35,423 nt of DNA from Phormidium pseudopriestleyi FRX01 (lineage in GTDB: Bacteria; Cyanobacteriota; Cyanobacteriia; Cyanobacteriales; Laspinemataceae), in the NCBI RefSeq assembly GCF_017313335.1, contig NZ_JAFLQW010000586.1:1-35423 (forward strand), written 5' to 3'. Within the stretch, counting starts at the first letter, position 1. Each line of letters begins with the position of its first letter. Of the stretch, positions 24,748-32,797 are shown piece by piece. The notes beneath the pieces were generated by a model. That model was not told the DNA's origin. It ran no database searches and saw only the letters and a list, made by a program, of their open reading frames with translations. Position numbers and translations under genes: made by a program.

Positions 24748-26799
24748 CTATTTTCTAACCTTGTTGCCAAAGGCTTCTAACACACAAACTAACTGGGCTG
24801 ATTCGGGGATTTTTTCATCTAAAATAAACAGCTTATTTTCTGTGCAAAGCTGAAAGATTAACTCTTTAACTTGATACTCTTGGACATCGGTAAATTGGTC
24901 TAAGGTATTTTGAATCAAGACGGTTTGGCCCATGATTTGCTGGGTACGAACTAAGGCGAGTAAATACTCTTTGGCTTTCTTTAAGGCTTTACTGCGATCG
25001 CCTGCGGGTCCAAGTTGTTTCGGTTTATTATCGCTGACTCCTATAATGCGGGTATATCCAGCAAATACGCCCAAGGTTTGTAATACCGGACATTCTTCTA
25101 AAATTTGAGCTTGGCGAATCATTTCTTGTAATTCTTTTAAGTTCGGGGTGAGACTTCCCACGACTAATTCACCAGCACAAGCGGCGTTGACTAAGCTATG
25201 ATAAGTGACTAAATAATGGACCGATACCATATCCGGCAAAATGTGGCGATGGGGATGTCCGGTAAAAATTTGGGAGTAAAGTTTATTCCCCAGGTTTTTG
25301 CGCGTTCCTAAGCGTTCACCGCGAATTAAATAGAGGGTTTTGCAGCGTTGCATCGTCAGGGCTTTTTCGCAGGCTTTCATGATATGATAAAAGCTGACTA
25401 GATTGGGGTCTTCTGTCCAAACAATCCCTATTCTTCCCAGTTGCGCTGGCAGATGATAGCTGAGGGAATAACTGGCGTAGGTTGGACTGGGTAAGAGTTT
25501 TTGTTGAATGCCACTCACATTTAAGGCTTCAAGGGCTTCTCGCACCATTTGCATCAGTTCTGGGGCAGAAAATTGACGCAGGCGGGTGATTTTATCCTGG
25601 GTTTTATTAAATTCTTTCACCCAGACGAGGTGAAAGGCGGCAGTTACTTCGTTTATTGAAGGTGAGATGACCGATTCGGTCCTAGTTCCTGGCTGTTGTT
25701 TGGCCTCTTGAAACAGTTGTCTTCCCAGGAGGAGTGCAAACCGAGGCAAGGTTTTCCCCCCGGGAAATTTGGCCGCTAAATCTGGTTCGGTGATGGGATA
25801 GATGGGGGATAGGGGGAGAGTTTCGGCTAATTGGTGTAAGGAATACAATCCCATGGCTAACAATCCGGCAGCTTGATTGAGGTCGATCGCACTCAGGCGG
25901 ATTTTTGTATCAATTCGGGCTAAATCTGCCGGTTGAATCCGTTTATAGTTTTGCTGCCAGGTATTGGTGATAATACTAATAATAATAACAAAGTTTTTGA
26001 GTTTTTGGTTGTGAATAATGGAATTAACATTAAATAACGCCTGTAAATTAATTAATCCATCTATCCCTCGGTCAATATTATCTAAGTTATCAAAACATAA
26101 GACAATCGGCTGAGTTGCGGAGGCAATTTTTCCAAAATTTGATAAAATTTGCTGGGCGGCATTTTCTGTATCAATGGACCGTTTAACCCGCAACAGTTTT
26201 AAACTGGATTCATCTAAATCATCCCCTTTCAGCCACTCACAAGCGAGGGGATATAATTTAGGATTGGTTAAGTCATAGAGAACGCCAAAGAACTCATTGG
26301 CGTTATAGATTCCGGCAGGATAGGTTCCTTTTAATTTATGGATAAACAGTTGTCGTTCTCCGAATACCCGTTTCATCAGCGTTCTATCTTGAAAGGCGGC
26401 TAATTCTTTTAGCCAGAGTAACAGTTGGGATTCGGTTTGACCCTGGGGAACATACATCAAACTATCGACGGTATTGCGGAGGGTATGCCGCCAAATAAAT
26501 TCGCTTTCAGGCCAAGGTCCAATATAGGCAAAAAATGCTTGGGAATTGAGGGTACTTTTAATCCGTCCTAATAGATAACTTTTTCCGGAACCGGAATCTC
26601 CCGAGAGGAGAATTGTGCGGGTTCGATGGTCTTGGGTGACGGTATGGACGACGGAGGTAATTTCCGTTAAGACTTCTTGATGAATGGAATCGACGGTAAA
26701 GGCCGAATTTTGGTCTTCTTGCCAAAAATTCCCGGGTCTAAAGGTGGTGGAATCAAAGGGATTAACGGATTCTTGAATAATGCGGTCAATAGATGCCAC
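24748..26799 (-). CDS. P-loop ATPase (ORC/STAND-like), downstream paralogue
   Basis: 683 residues from GTG 26799, chosen because TGAGGAGT lies just upstream and because it aligns with the start of the paralogue at 28981; an upstream TTG (26844) is weak. A P-loop ATPase: Walker A GDSGSGKS (67-74), Walker B PIVLCFDNLDNI (about 231-242), then a likely sensor-1 strand (NFVIIISIITNTWQQN). The region after residue 300 is helical with winged-helix-like parts near the end (about 620-680). A conserved central segment (SYSLSYHLP, MVSVHYLVTYHSLVNAACAGELVVG) is shared with the neighbour. No transmembrane segment. The fold suggests an ATP-driven DNA- or protein-binding switch of the ORC/Cdc6 or STAND class. 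Specific function unrecognised. Confidence 0.75.
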   Translation of the reverse strand: MASIDRIIQESVNPFDSTTFRPGNFWQEDQNSAFTVDSIHQEVLTEITSVVHTVTQDHRTRTILLSGDSGSGKSYLLGRIKSTLNSQAFFAYIGPWPESEFIWRHTLRNTVDSLMYVPQGQTESQLLLWLKELAAFQDRTLMKRVFGERQLFIHKLKGTYPAGIYNANEFFGVLYDLTNPKLYPLACEWLKGDDLDESSLKLLRVKRSIDTENAAQQILSNFGKIASATQPIVLCFDNLDNIDRGIDGLINLQALFNVNSIIHNQKLKNFVIIISIITNTWQQNYKRIQPADLARIDTKIRLSAIDLNQAAGLLAMGLYSLHQLAETLPLSPIYPITEPDLAAKFPGGKTLPRFALLLGRQLFQEAKQQPGTRTESVISPSINEVTAAFHLVWVKEFNKTQDKITRLRQFSAPELMQMVREALEALNVSGIQQKLLPSPTYASYSLSYHLPAQLGRIGIVWTEDPNLVSFYHIMKACEKALTMQRCKTLYLIRGERLGTRKNLGNKLYSQIFTGHPHRHILPDMVSVHYLVTYHSLVNAACAGELVVGSLTPNLKELQEMIRQAQILEECPVLQTLGVFAGYTRIIGVSDNKPKQLGPAGDRSKALKKAKEYLLALVRTQQIMGQTVLIQNTLDQFTDVQEYQVKELIFQLCTENKLFILDEKIPESAQLVCVLEAFGNKVRK

Positions 26800-26854
26800 G
26801 GCGGACTCCTCAGTGAGAGAATACAGGTTGTAATAGGGGTGCAATTCCGTCCAG

Positions 26855-26886
26855 AGGCGATCGCAATTCTCTAGGCGATCGCAATT
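26855..26886. repeat. Duplicated HIP1 block between twin ATPase genes
   Basis: AGGCGATCGCAATT occurs at 26855-26868 and again at 26873-26886. It lies in the 91-base spacer between the two ATPase genes. HIP1 sites (GCGATCGC) are common in this genome; this tight duplication may be incidental. Confidence 0.6.
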
Positions 26887-26890
26887 GGAG

Positions 26891-28981
26891 TTATCGCGAA
26901 GAGTTGACCAAATAGACTAACTGATCTTCTAGTTTGGCATCAGGATTGAGAATGGCAACTTCCGGATGATTTTCGCAAAGATGTTCAATTAAATGATGAA
27001 CTTGGGATTCGTTAATATGGGAAAATTGCAAAATCGCTTCTTGAGATAACCGTTGACGGGCCATACATTGTTGATTGATAGCCCGATTTAACAGAAAATC
27101 CTCCACAGGTTGCCACAATTCCCGAGTTGCTTCGCCAATGGGGAGACTGGGAACCAGTTCTAATTCTTGCAACAGGGGACAGTATTGCAAAATTTTGGAT
27201 TCCCGAATCAGGGTTTGCAATTCGGTTAAATTTGGGGTAGCATCGCCGACAATTAAATCTCCGCCACAGGCATCATTGACTAAGCTGTGATAGGTAACCA
27301 AATAATGAACCGAGAGTAAGTCTGGTTTGAGATGATGATGACGAGATTTCCGGTAAATATCGGTATATATTTTGTATCCGGTATTGTTAGGATTGCCGAT
27401 ACTTTCTTCGCGGATTAGGTGCAAACTGTGGCATTGTTTCGCGGCGATCGCCTCTTGGCAGACTTTCATAAAATTGCAAAACTTCGTCAAATTGGCATCT
27501 TCACTCCATGCCACCCCAACGGTTTCTGAAGTTCCCGGGAATTGATAACTGAGGGAATAACTACTATAAGTCCGACTATCCAAGAGGCGAAGCTTAACAT
27601 CTGGGACGGATAATGCTTCTAATGCTTCCCCTAACATGGCGATTAATTCCGGGGAAGAGAACTGTCGGATCCGGGAAATTCTCTCCTGAGTTTGCGTAAA
27701 TTTCCGCAACCATAACAACTTGAAAGCTGCCAGCAAATCTGCTTTGGGTTCAGCGGTTGGAGGTAAACTTTTGACCCCGGGAACATTGGTCGCCGGTTCG
27801 GAGGAATGGGAGGGTTGTGAATCCAAAACCTGGGTATATTCTACCTCAATATATTCCAGGCGATCGCGCATTAATTCTAACTTGTGGTCCTGCAATAACT
27901 GTCGTCCCAACATCAGGACATTTCTGGGACGAGTTTTCCCCCCAGGAAACTTATCCTCCAACTTTTCTCGGGTGAGGGGATACAAATTAGACGGGGGTTG
28001 GGTGGCGGATTGACGATGCAAAATGGACAAGCGACTCGCCCAAATTGCCTCCCCTTGATAGAGACTAATTTGTTTGAGTTGAACAATCGCATCGAGTCGG
28101 TCCCTATCCGTTGCTTGGATGCGAAAGGCATTTTGTTTCCAAGTATCGGTAATGATGCTAATCATTACTAGAAAATTCTTTAATTTTTGGTTATGAATCA
28201 CTGAATTTACCCCAAATAAACTGGGCAAATCAATGGACCAATCGGCTAATCGGGCAATATTATCTAATTGGTCAAAACATAAGACAATTGGCAGAGTTTC
28301 AGCAGAAATTCGGCCAAAATTTGCTAGAATTTTTTGGGCGGCATCTTCGCTATCGATGGAATGTTGCACCCGGAGGAGTTTGAGACTTTCTTCGTCTAAA
28401 TCATCGCCGCGTAACCACTCGCAGGCAATGCTAGAAAATTTAGGATTGGTTAAGTCATAGAGGACGCCGAAGAACTCATTGGCATTATAGATTCCTGTGG
28501 GATAGTTATCTCTGAGATTGCGGATAAAAACCTGGCGATCGCCGCGAATCATATCCATGAGACTGCGATGTTCAAATTCCGATAATCCTTTTAACCACAA
28601 AATTAATTGAGAATCTTGTTCTCCCTCGGGAACTTCCAGCAAACTATCCACCGTGTAGCGGAGAATATGCCGCCAAATATAGTCACTGGCGGTAAAGGGT
28701 TCGATATAAACAAAAAAGGCTTTACGATTGAGAATCCGCTTGATTCGGCCTAATAAATAGGACTTACCGGACCCTGTTTCTCCTTCTAATAAAACGGTCC
28801 GAGTGCGATGGTCCTCTGCCACCTGATTGAGTAAGGTTTCGATTTGGCCGATCGCCTCTTGGTGAATCGAATCAACCGTAAACACCGGATTTTGTTTTTC
28901 CTGCCAAAAATTGCCGGACCAAAAGGTTTCCGCATCAAAAGGATTCGGTTCTCGCTGAATGATTTGTTCGAGTGTTGCCAT
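26891..28981 (-). CDS. P-loop ATPase (ORC/STAND-like), upstream paralogue
   Basis: 696 residues from ATG 28981 (AAAGG upstream). An earlier ATG at 29014 lies at the edge of the heptamer repeat and is less likely. Walker A GETGSGKS (67-74), Walker B PIVLCFDQLDNI (231-242), sensor-1-like NFLVMISIITDTWKQN. It is alignable along its whole length with the downstream gene (shared IYNANEFFGVLYDLTNPK, GDDLDEESLKLLRV, NSVIHNQKLKNF), with an extra linker near residues 370-400. The two are thus a tandem duplication that has diverged while both keep intact nucleotide-binding motifs, consistent with a hetero-oligomer. It follows the winged-helix-like gene on the same strand after 122 bases. Function unrecognised. 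Confidence 0.75.
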   Translation of the reverse strand: MATLEQIIQREPNPFDAETFWSGNFWQEKQNPVFTVDSIHQEAIGQIETLLNQVAEDHRTRTVLLEGETGSGKSYLLGRIKRILNRKAFFVYIEPFTASDYIWRHILRYTVDSLLEVPEGEQDSQLILWLKGLSEFEHRSLMDMIRGDRQVFIRNLRDNYPTGIYNANEFFGVLYDLTNPKFSSIACEWLRGDDLDEESLKLLRVQHSIDSEDAAQKILANFGRISAETLPIVLCFDQLDNIARLADWSIDLPSLFGVNSVIHNQKLKNFLVMISIITDTWKQNAFRIQATDRDRLDAIVQLKQISLYQGEAIWASRLSILHRQSATQPPSNLYPLTREKLEDKFPGGKTRPRNVLMLGRQLLQDHKLELMRDRLEYIEVEYTQVLDSQPSHSSEPATNVPGVKSLPPTAEPKADLLAAFKLLWLRKFTQTQERISRIRQFSSPELIAMLGEALEALSVPDVKLRLLDSRTYSSYSLSYQFPGTSETVGVAWSEDANLTKFCNFMKVCQEAIAAKQCHSLHLIREESIGNPNNTGYKIYTDIYRKSRHHHLKPDLLSVHYLVTYHSLVNDACGGDLIVGDATPNLTELQTLIRESKILQYCPLLQELELVPSLPIGEATRELWQPVEDFLLNRAINQQCMARQRLSQEAILQFSHINESQVHHLIEHLCENHPEVAILNPDAKLEDQLVYLVNSSR

Positions 28982-29002
28982 CAGAGTACCTTTGGGTAAG
29001 TT

Positions 29003-29058
29003 GTCATTGGTCATTGGTCATTGGTCATTGGTCGTTGGTCATTGGTCGTTGGTGATTA
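29003..29058. repeat. Heptamer tandem repeat (STRR type)
   Basis: Seven consecutive copies of GTCATTG or GTCGTTG (29003-29051) followed by a degenerate GTGATTA. This is the form of the short tandemly repeated repetitive sequences of filamentous cyanobacteria. It lies in the spacer between the winged-helix-like gene and the first ATPase gene and touches the alternative ATPase start. Confidence 0.85.
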
Positions 29059-29103
29059 GTGGGCGGTTTGTCCTTTGTTATCTTTGATTACCTATCCCTA
29101 AAT

Positions 29104-29961
29104 TTATTCAGTAACAATAATAAAAAACAAGGGACCGCCGATATCTTGGGGAATTCCCAACTCGATTTGGTCTGGACTGTAAGACATTGCCTCTTGTAAA
29201 GAACTTAACTCAATGCGATCGGTGCGTTGTAAGCGATAAAGAGTGCGATCAAACTCTTCCCGGGAGAGGGGAGGTTGTAACTTTTGCCTCAGATGAAAAA
29301 TCGGCAAATAGTTATCGGTTGATAATTCCCGATCTAACTTCTGAATGAGATGCACAATCTCATCATCGGATAACGGTTTAGATTTAATCACCTCCAATGA
29401 TGGCAAAGGAGTTGTTGTTGCGGGGGATGAATTGGGAGGAAAAGAGTCTTCAGGCGATCGCAAAGATTTCCGCAAGAAGCGCAAATAATTCGTCAGCATA
29501 TCCAAACTAACGACAGGTAACGTTCCACTGGGATTGTACTCTTCCCGGAGGTATTCCTGTCCTCGGGCTGTTAACCAGACCTCGGTAATTTGGATTTTTT
29601 CCGCCTTAATTAACCCTTTTTCTGCTAACCCTTGAATAACAGATTGCCGGGTTGCCGCCTCTAGCTTTGTTTGTGCCGGAGTGATGGTAGACTCAGCACA
29701 AGCAGTCAGGATAGCCACTTCTGCCTCGGCGATCGGCAAGCGGGTTGGATCGAGTTGCAGCAAAGATTTGCCTGCCGGAGAAATCGAAAATGTCAAAATC
29801 TCCTCGGCATATCCGACTAACTGGCGATCGGCGAGTGTACGACAGATGCCATCGCGTTCCGTCGCCTTAGTTTTCGGATTCGGTTTAATCTGTGTGATGG
29901 CGGCCCGATAATCGGGAAACCCTAGTAAATCTAGCAGAAACTTGAGCTCCTGCACTTCCAT
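29104..29961 (-). CDS. Winged-helix-like protein paired with twin ATPases
   Basis: 285 residues, ATG start. Three parts are visible: an N-terminal helical domain (ELKFLLDLLGFPDY), a middle winged-helix-like domain (about 80-135, ATRQSVIQGLAEKGLIKAEK then WLTARGQEYL), and after a Pro/Ser linker (170-190) a second winged-helix-like domain (about 200-285, NYLPIFHLRQKL, LSREEFDRTLYRLQRTDRIE) ending in GGPLFFIIV. No catalytic motif or membrane segment is seen. It is the first gene of a three-gene - strand set with two ATPases, so it is likely their DNA-binding or substrate-recognition partner, or their regulator. I do not know a named family for it. Confidence 0.6.
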   Translation of the reverse strand: MEVQELKFLLDLLGFPDYRAAITQIKPNPKTKATERDGICRTLADRQLVGYAEEILTFSISPAGKSLLQLDPTRLPIAEAEVAILTACAESTITPAQTKLEAATRQSVIQGLAEKGLIKAEKIQITEVWLTARGQEYLREEYNPSGTLPVVSLDMLTNYLRFLRKSLRSPEDSFPPNSSPATTTPLPSLEVIKSKPLSDDEIVHLIQKLDRELSTDNYLPIFHLRQKLQPPLSREEFDRTLYRLQRTDRIELSSLQEAMSYSPDQIELGIPQDIGGPLFFIIVTE

Positions 29962-30196
29962 GTGCTCCCCCTAACTGGATTGGCAACGACAATAAGGACA
30001 AAACCTCTTATAACAGTTTAAATTGCAGGGAGACCTAGACGACTGCGAGAATTGTGTTGGCGATCGCCCCCGGGGGGACATGGCCCTCTGGAACCCTGAA
30101 TGGAGATGGGGTAAATTGGGGAGACGGGGGAAATGTTTGTACTAGCGACAAGTGTCGTTATCCTCTCCCATCATCCATTATCCCTCTGCTTACCCT
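29962..30196. promoter_or_regulatory. Divergent spacer between winged-helix-like gene and SDR gene
   Basis: About 235 bases with genes leading away on both sides, so promoters for both must be here. TTATAACAG (+ strand, near 30010) and TTGACA (30196-30201) resemble promoter elements, but no full -35/-10 pair with good spacing is seen. No gene visible. Confidence 0.3.
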
Positions 30197-30238
30197 TGAC
30201 AAACAACCAATGACAAACAACCAATGACAAACAACCAA
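30197..30238. repeat. Three exact 14-bp tandem repeats overlapping the SDR start
   Basis: TGACAAACAACCAA occurs three times in succession at 30197-30210, 30211-30224 and 30225-30238. The last copies contain the ATG at 30224. It resembles doubled heptamers of the STRR class. Confidence 0.9.
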
Positions 30239-31027
30239 AATATGGGTAGAGTTGCGGGAAAAGCGGCCTGGGTGACAGGTGGGGGTTCGGGAATTGGGCG
30301 GGCAACAGCGATCGCCTTGGCAGCAGAAGGTGCAAGGGTTGCCGTGACCGATATTGATGGAGAAAAAGCCCATAAAACTGCTGTAGAAATGCGAAAAAAA
30401 GGATATTCAACCCTGTCGTTTCAACTGGATGTTACCGATGAAAATCAGTGGCAAAAAGGGATAGAGTTGGTATTAACTGAATGGGGTCAACTGGATATTT
30501 TAGTGAATAATGCAGGAATCTCAGTTGCCCAATCTATTACTGACATGAACTTAGCCCAATGGCGGCAAGTGATGTCCGTGAATTTAGATGGTGTATTTTT
30601 GGGGACAAAATATGGGATAATCGGCATGAAGCGAGGCAAGGGTGGCAGCATTATTAATGTTTCCTCGGCCTCTGGATTTAAAGCCGCCCCCGGTGCCTCA
30701 GCCTATTCTACCAGCAAAGCCGGAGTGCGTTTATTTTCCAAATGTGCCGCATTAGAAGCTGCTCAAACTGAGCCCCGGATTCGGGTGAATACCGTGCTAC
30801 CCGGTGGCGTGATGACACCGATGTGGTCGAGTATGGAAGGGTGGGAAATCTGGAAAGAACAAGCGGGAACAGAAGCGGAATTATGGAATAAATTAGCTGA
30901 AAATACCCCTTTGAAACGGTTTGCAAAACCCGAAGAAATTGCTTTAGCTATTCTATATTTAGCCTCGGATGAATCCCAATTTGTAACCGGAGCAGAATTA
31001 GTAATTGATGGAGGATTCACTGCGTAA
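30224..31027 (+). CDS. SDR-family NAD(P)-dependent oxidoreductase
   Basis: 267 residues if started at ATG 30224, which lies in the tandem repeat; ATG 30242 (261 residues) is equally plausible since neither has a clear ribosome-binding site. A classical short-chain dehydrogenase of about 260 residues: TGGGSGIG cofactor motif (18-25), Asp in [15 protein letters not shown] (95-100), catalytic Ser in INVSSASG, and Tyr161/Lys165 in AYSTSKAG. It ends with the usual [12 protein letters not shown]. Asp after the second strand suggests NAD(H) preference. It is FabG-like in build; the substrate cannot be told, and neighbours give no pathway. Confidence 0.88.
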   Translation: MTNNQNMGRVAGKAAWVTGGGSGIGRATAIALAAEGARVAVTDIDGEKAHKTAVEMRKKGYSTLSFQLDVTDENQWQKGIELVLTEWGQLDILVNNAGISVAQSITDMNLAQWRQVMSVNLDGVFLGTKYGIIGMKRGKGGSIINVSSASGFKAAPGASAYSTSKAGVRLFSKCAALEAAQTEPRIRVNTVLPGGVMTPMWSSMEGWEIWKEQAGTEAELWNKLAENTPLKRFAKPEEIALAILYLASDESQFVTGAELVIDGGFTA

Positions 31028-31470
31028 TCCGCATTTAAAACTGCCAATTTTGTAGAGAAATAGAGAAATGGAAATAAATTTATTGGCTTAGTTCAGTTGG
31101 AGAGGATTCGATATAAGGGATAAGAAACCGGTTTTTCCTCCTGGATTTGTTGGGGATTGCTATAGGTTTTGTCAAGAAACCTGGTGGTCTTCCCCTTGAA
31201 GTACCCCCGGAGTAGGATAAGGAGGCTTAATCAGTGGAATAATTCTGGAAGAGTCTTTTTAGGGAGAATATTCAGGGTGATTCGGGACATCTCCCAACCG
31301 GAATGATTTAGACTCGATAGAGCAAACCAATGGGTTTGATGCCGATGCAGTTCCATGACCGGCAGAGAGCGCCCGATTGGAGAAGAAACCAGATCAAAGG
31401 AGGATCGAGAATAACCCATGTTATCGTTTGATTATTATAGTAGTTTACCGGATTAAGGGTTGATGATTGT
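31028..31470. other. Spacer between SDR and glycosyltransferase genes
   Basis: About 440 bases. A degenerate direct repeat is seen (AAGAAACCGG near 31122 and AAGAAACCTGG near 31176), of a type scattered in Oscillatoriales spacers. A small - strand frame lies at 31231-31419 (listed separately). Nothing else is recognisable. Confidence 0.5.
31231..31419 (-). CDS. Possible small protein, unrecognised
   Basis: 62 codons with an ATG start and a TATAAT box (- strand, 31439-31434) 14 bases upstream, leaving almost no leader; no ribosome-binding site is seen. The sequence has no recognised motif. It may be a real leaderless small gene or a chance frame in a long spacer. Confidence 0.2.
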   Translation of the reverse strand: MGYSRSSFDLVSSPIGRSLPVMELHRHQTHWFALSSLNHSGWEMSRITLNILPKKTLPELFH

Positions 31471-32718
31471 ATGAAAATTTTAATGATATCTTGCACCTTT
31501 CCCTATCCACCCACACTGGGGGGAACCCATGTGAGGACCTTTAACTTAATGAAATATCTGAGTCAGCACCATCATGTCAGTTTAGTGACCCAGCGATCGC
31601 CCTCCGTCACCGATGCGGAAGTAGAACGGTTACGGGACTGGGTGCAAGATGTGGTGATTTTCCCTCCTCCGGGTGCAGGTGTAGGACAAGGCAGCTTAGG
31701 AAAAGTGAAGCGCTTCGCCAAATTTCTAACTCAAGGAACACCGCCTAACGTCCTGTCACGGTACTCGGCAAAAATGCAGCATTGGGTGGATGATTATGTA
31801 GAATCGGTGATGGCTAAAGGGGAGAACTCAGAATTTGCGATCACCTGCGAGCATAGTGTTAACGAGATTTATGTCCGTCCCGAGTGGTCCGAGGCGATCG
31901 CCAGTGTCGTAGATATCCACAGTTCCGTGTACGGGACCTGTCGGCAACTCTTAGAAACCAACACCTCAGAAAATACCCTACGCGATCGCCTGCAATTGCC
32001 CCTTTTGCAGAAGTATGAACAACGCTACTGTTCTAAATTCTCTGGGATTATCGTCACCACCGAAGATGACCAACAGCAAATCAAAGACTTAAATCCCGAT
32101 GCCAACATTTCCGTCATCCCCAATGGCGTGGATTTAGAGATGTTTCCCGTTCGCGATGTCGATCCCGGGGGACATCGCCTCGTCTTTGTGGGGGCGATGG
32201 ATATTTTAGCCAATATTGATGCCGTCAGATTTTTAGCCTTAGAGGTCTTTCCCTTAGTCCGCTTGCGGTATCCCGATGCCACCCTAGCCCTAGTGGGGTC
32301 CCGACCCGTACCCCAAGTCCAGGAACTGGCAAACCAGTCCGGAGTGACCGTCACAGGTCAGGTCCCTTCGATCGCCGAATATTTGCACCAAGCGACGGTT
32401 TGCGTGATTCCGATGCGAACCGGATATGGAATTAAAAATAAAACCCTAGAGGCAATGGCCGCTGGAACCCCCGTGGTTGCCAGCGATCGCGGATTAGAAG
32501 GATTAACAGTAGAGGGACCCAACGTCCCCTTACGCGCATTACGGGCCAACGAAGTCACCGCGTATGTGGCTGAAATCGGGCGTTTATTTGAAGACCGCCG
32601 TCTGCGAGACCAATTATCCGTGAATGCCCGACGACTCGTGGAACAGGACTATACCTGGGACGTGGCCGGAAGTCGCTACTCCAGCTTATTAAGCGAGTTA
32701 TCCGCCCGTAAATCCTGA
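31471..32718 (+). CDS. Glycosyltransferase, GT4-like
   Basis: 415 residues, ATG start. A GT-B fold enzyme: the N-terminal domain opens with MKILMISCTFPYPPTLGG and NLMKYLSQHHHVSLV; the C-terminal domain has VIPNGVDLEMFP, LVFVGAMDILANIDAV, ALVGSRPVPQVQELA and the donor-site region NKTLEAMAAGTPVVASDRGLEGL, in which the EX7E-type motif is only partly kept. It resembles transferases of the exopolysaccharide/PEP-CTERM-associated group. It transfers a sugar from a nucleotide donor to a lipid or glycan in surface polysaccharide synthesis; the specific sugar is unknown. It stands 79 bases before a large membrane protein gene on the same strand. Confidence 0.85.
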   Translation: MKILMISCTFPYPPTLGGTHVRTFNLMKYLSQHHHVSLVTQRSPSVTDAEVERLRDWVQDVVIFPPPGAGVGQGSLGKVKRFAKFLTQGTPPNVLSRYSAKMQHWVDDYVESVMAKGENSEFAITCEHSVNEIYVRPEWSEAIASVVDIHSSVYGTCRQLLETNTSENTLRDRLQLPLLQKYEQRYCSKFSGIIVTTEDDQQQIKDLNPDANISVIPNGVDLEMFPVRDVDPGGHRLVFVGAMDILANIDAVRFLALEVFPLVRLRYPDATLALVGSRPVPQVQELANQSGVTVTGQVPSIAEYLHQATVCVIPMRTGYGIKNKTLEAMAAGTPVVASDRGLEGLTVEGPNVPLRALRANEVTAYVAEIGRLFEDRRLRDQLSVNARRLVEQDYTWDVAGSRYSSLLSELSARKS

Positions 32719-32797
32719 TAGGATAGCAACACATTCAATTCAGATTGGGTCGATCCAGCGTCCTAGAAACCTATCCCCCTTACCTTTGATATCTCGG

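Noticed and set aside
29003-29058. CRISPR-like array
   Set aside because: Units are only seven bases, directly abutting, with no spacers; this is a heptamer tandem repeat.
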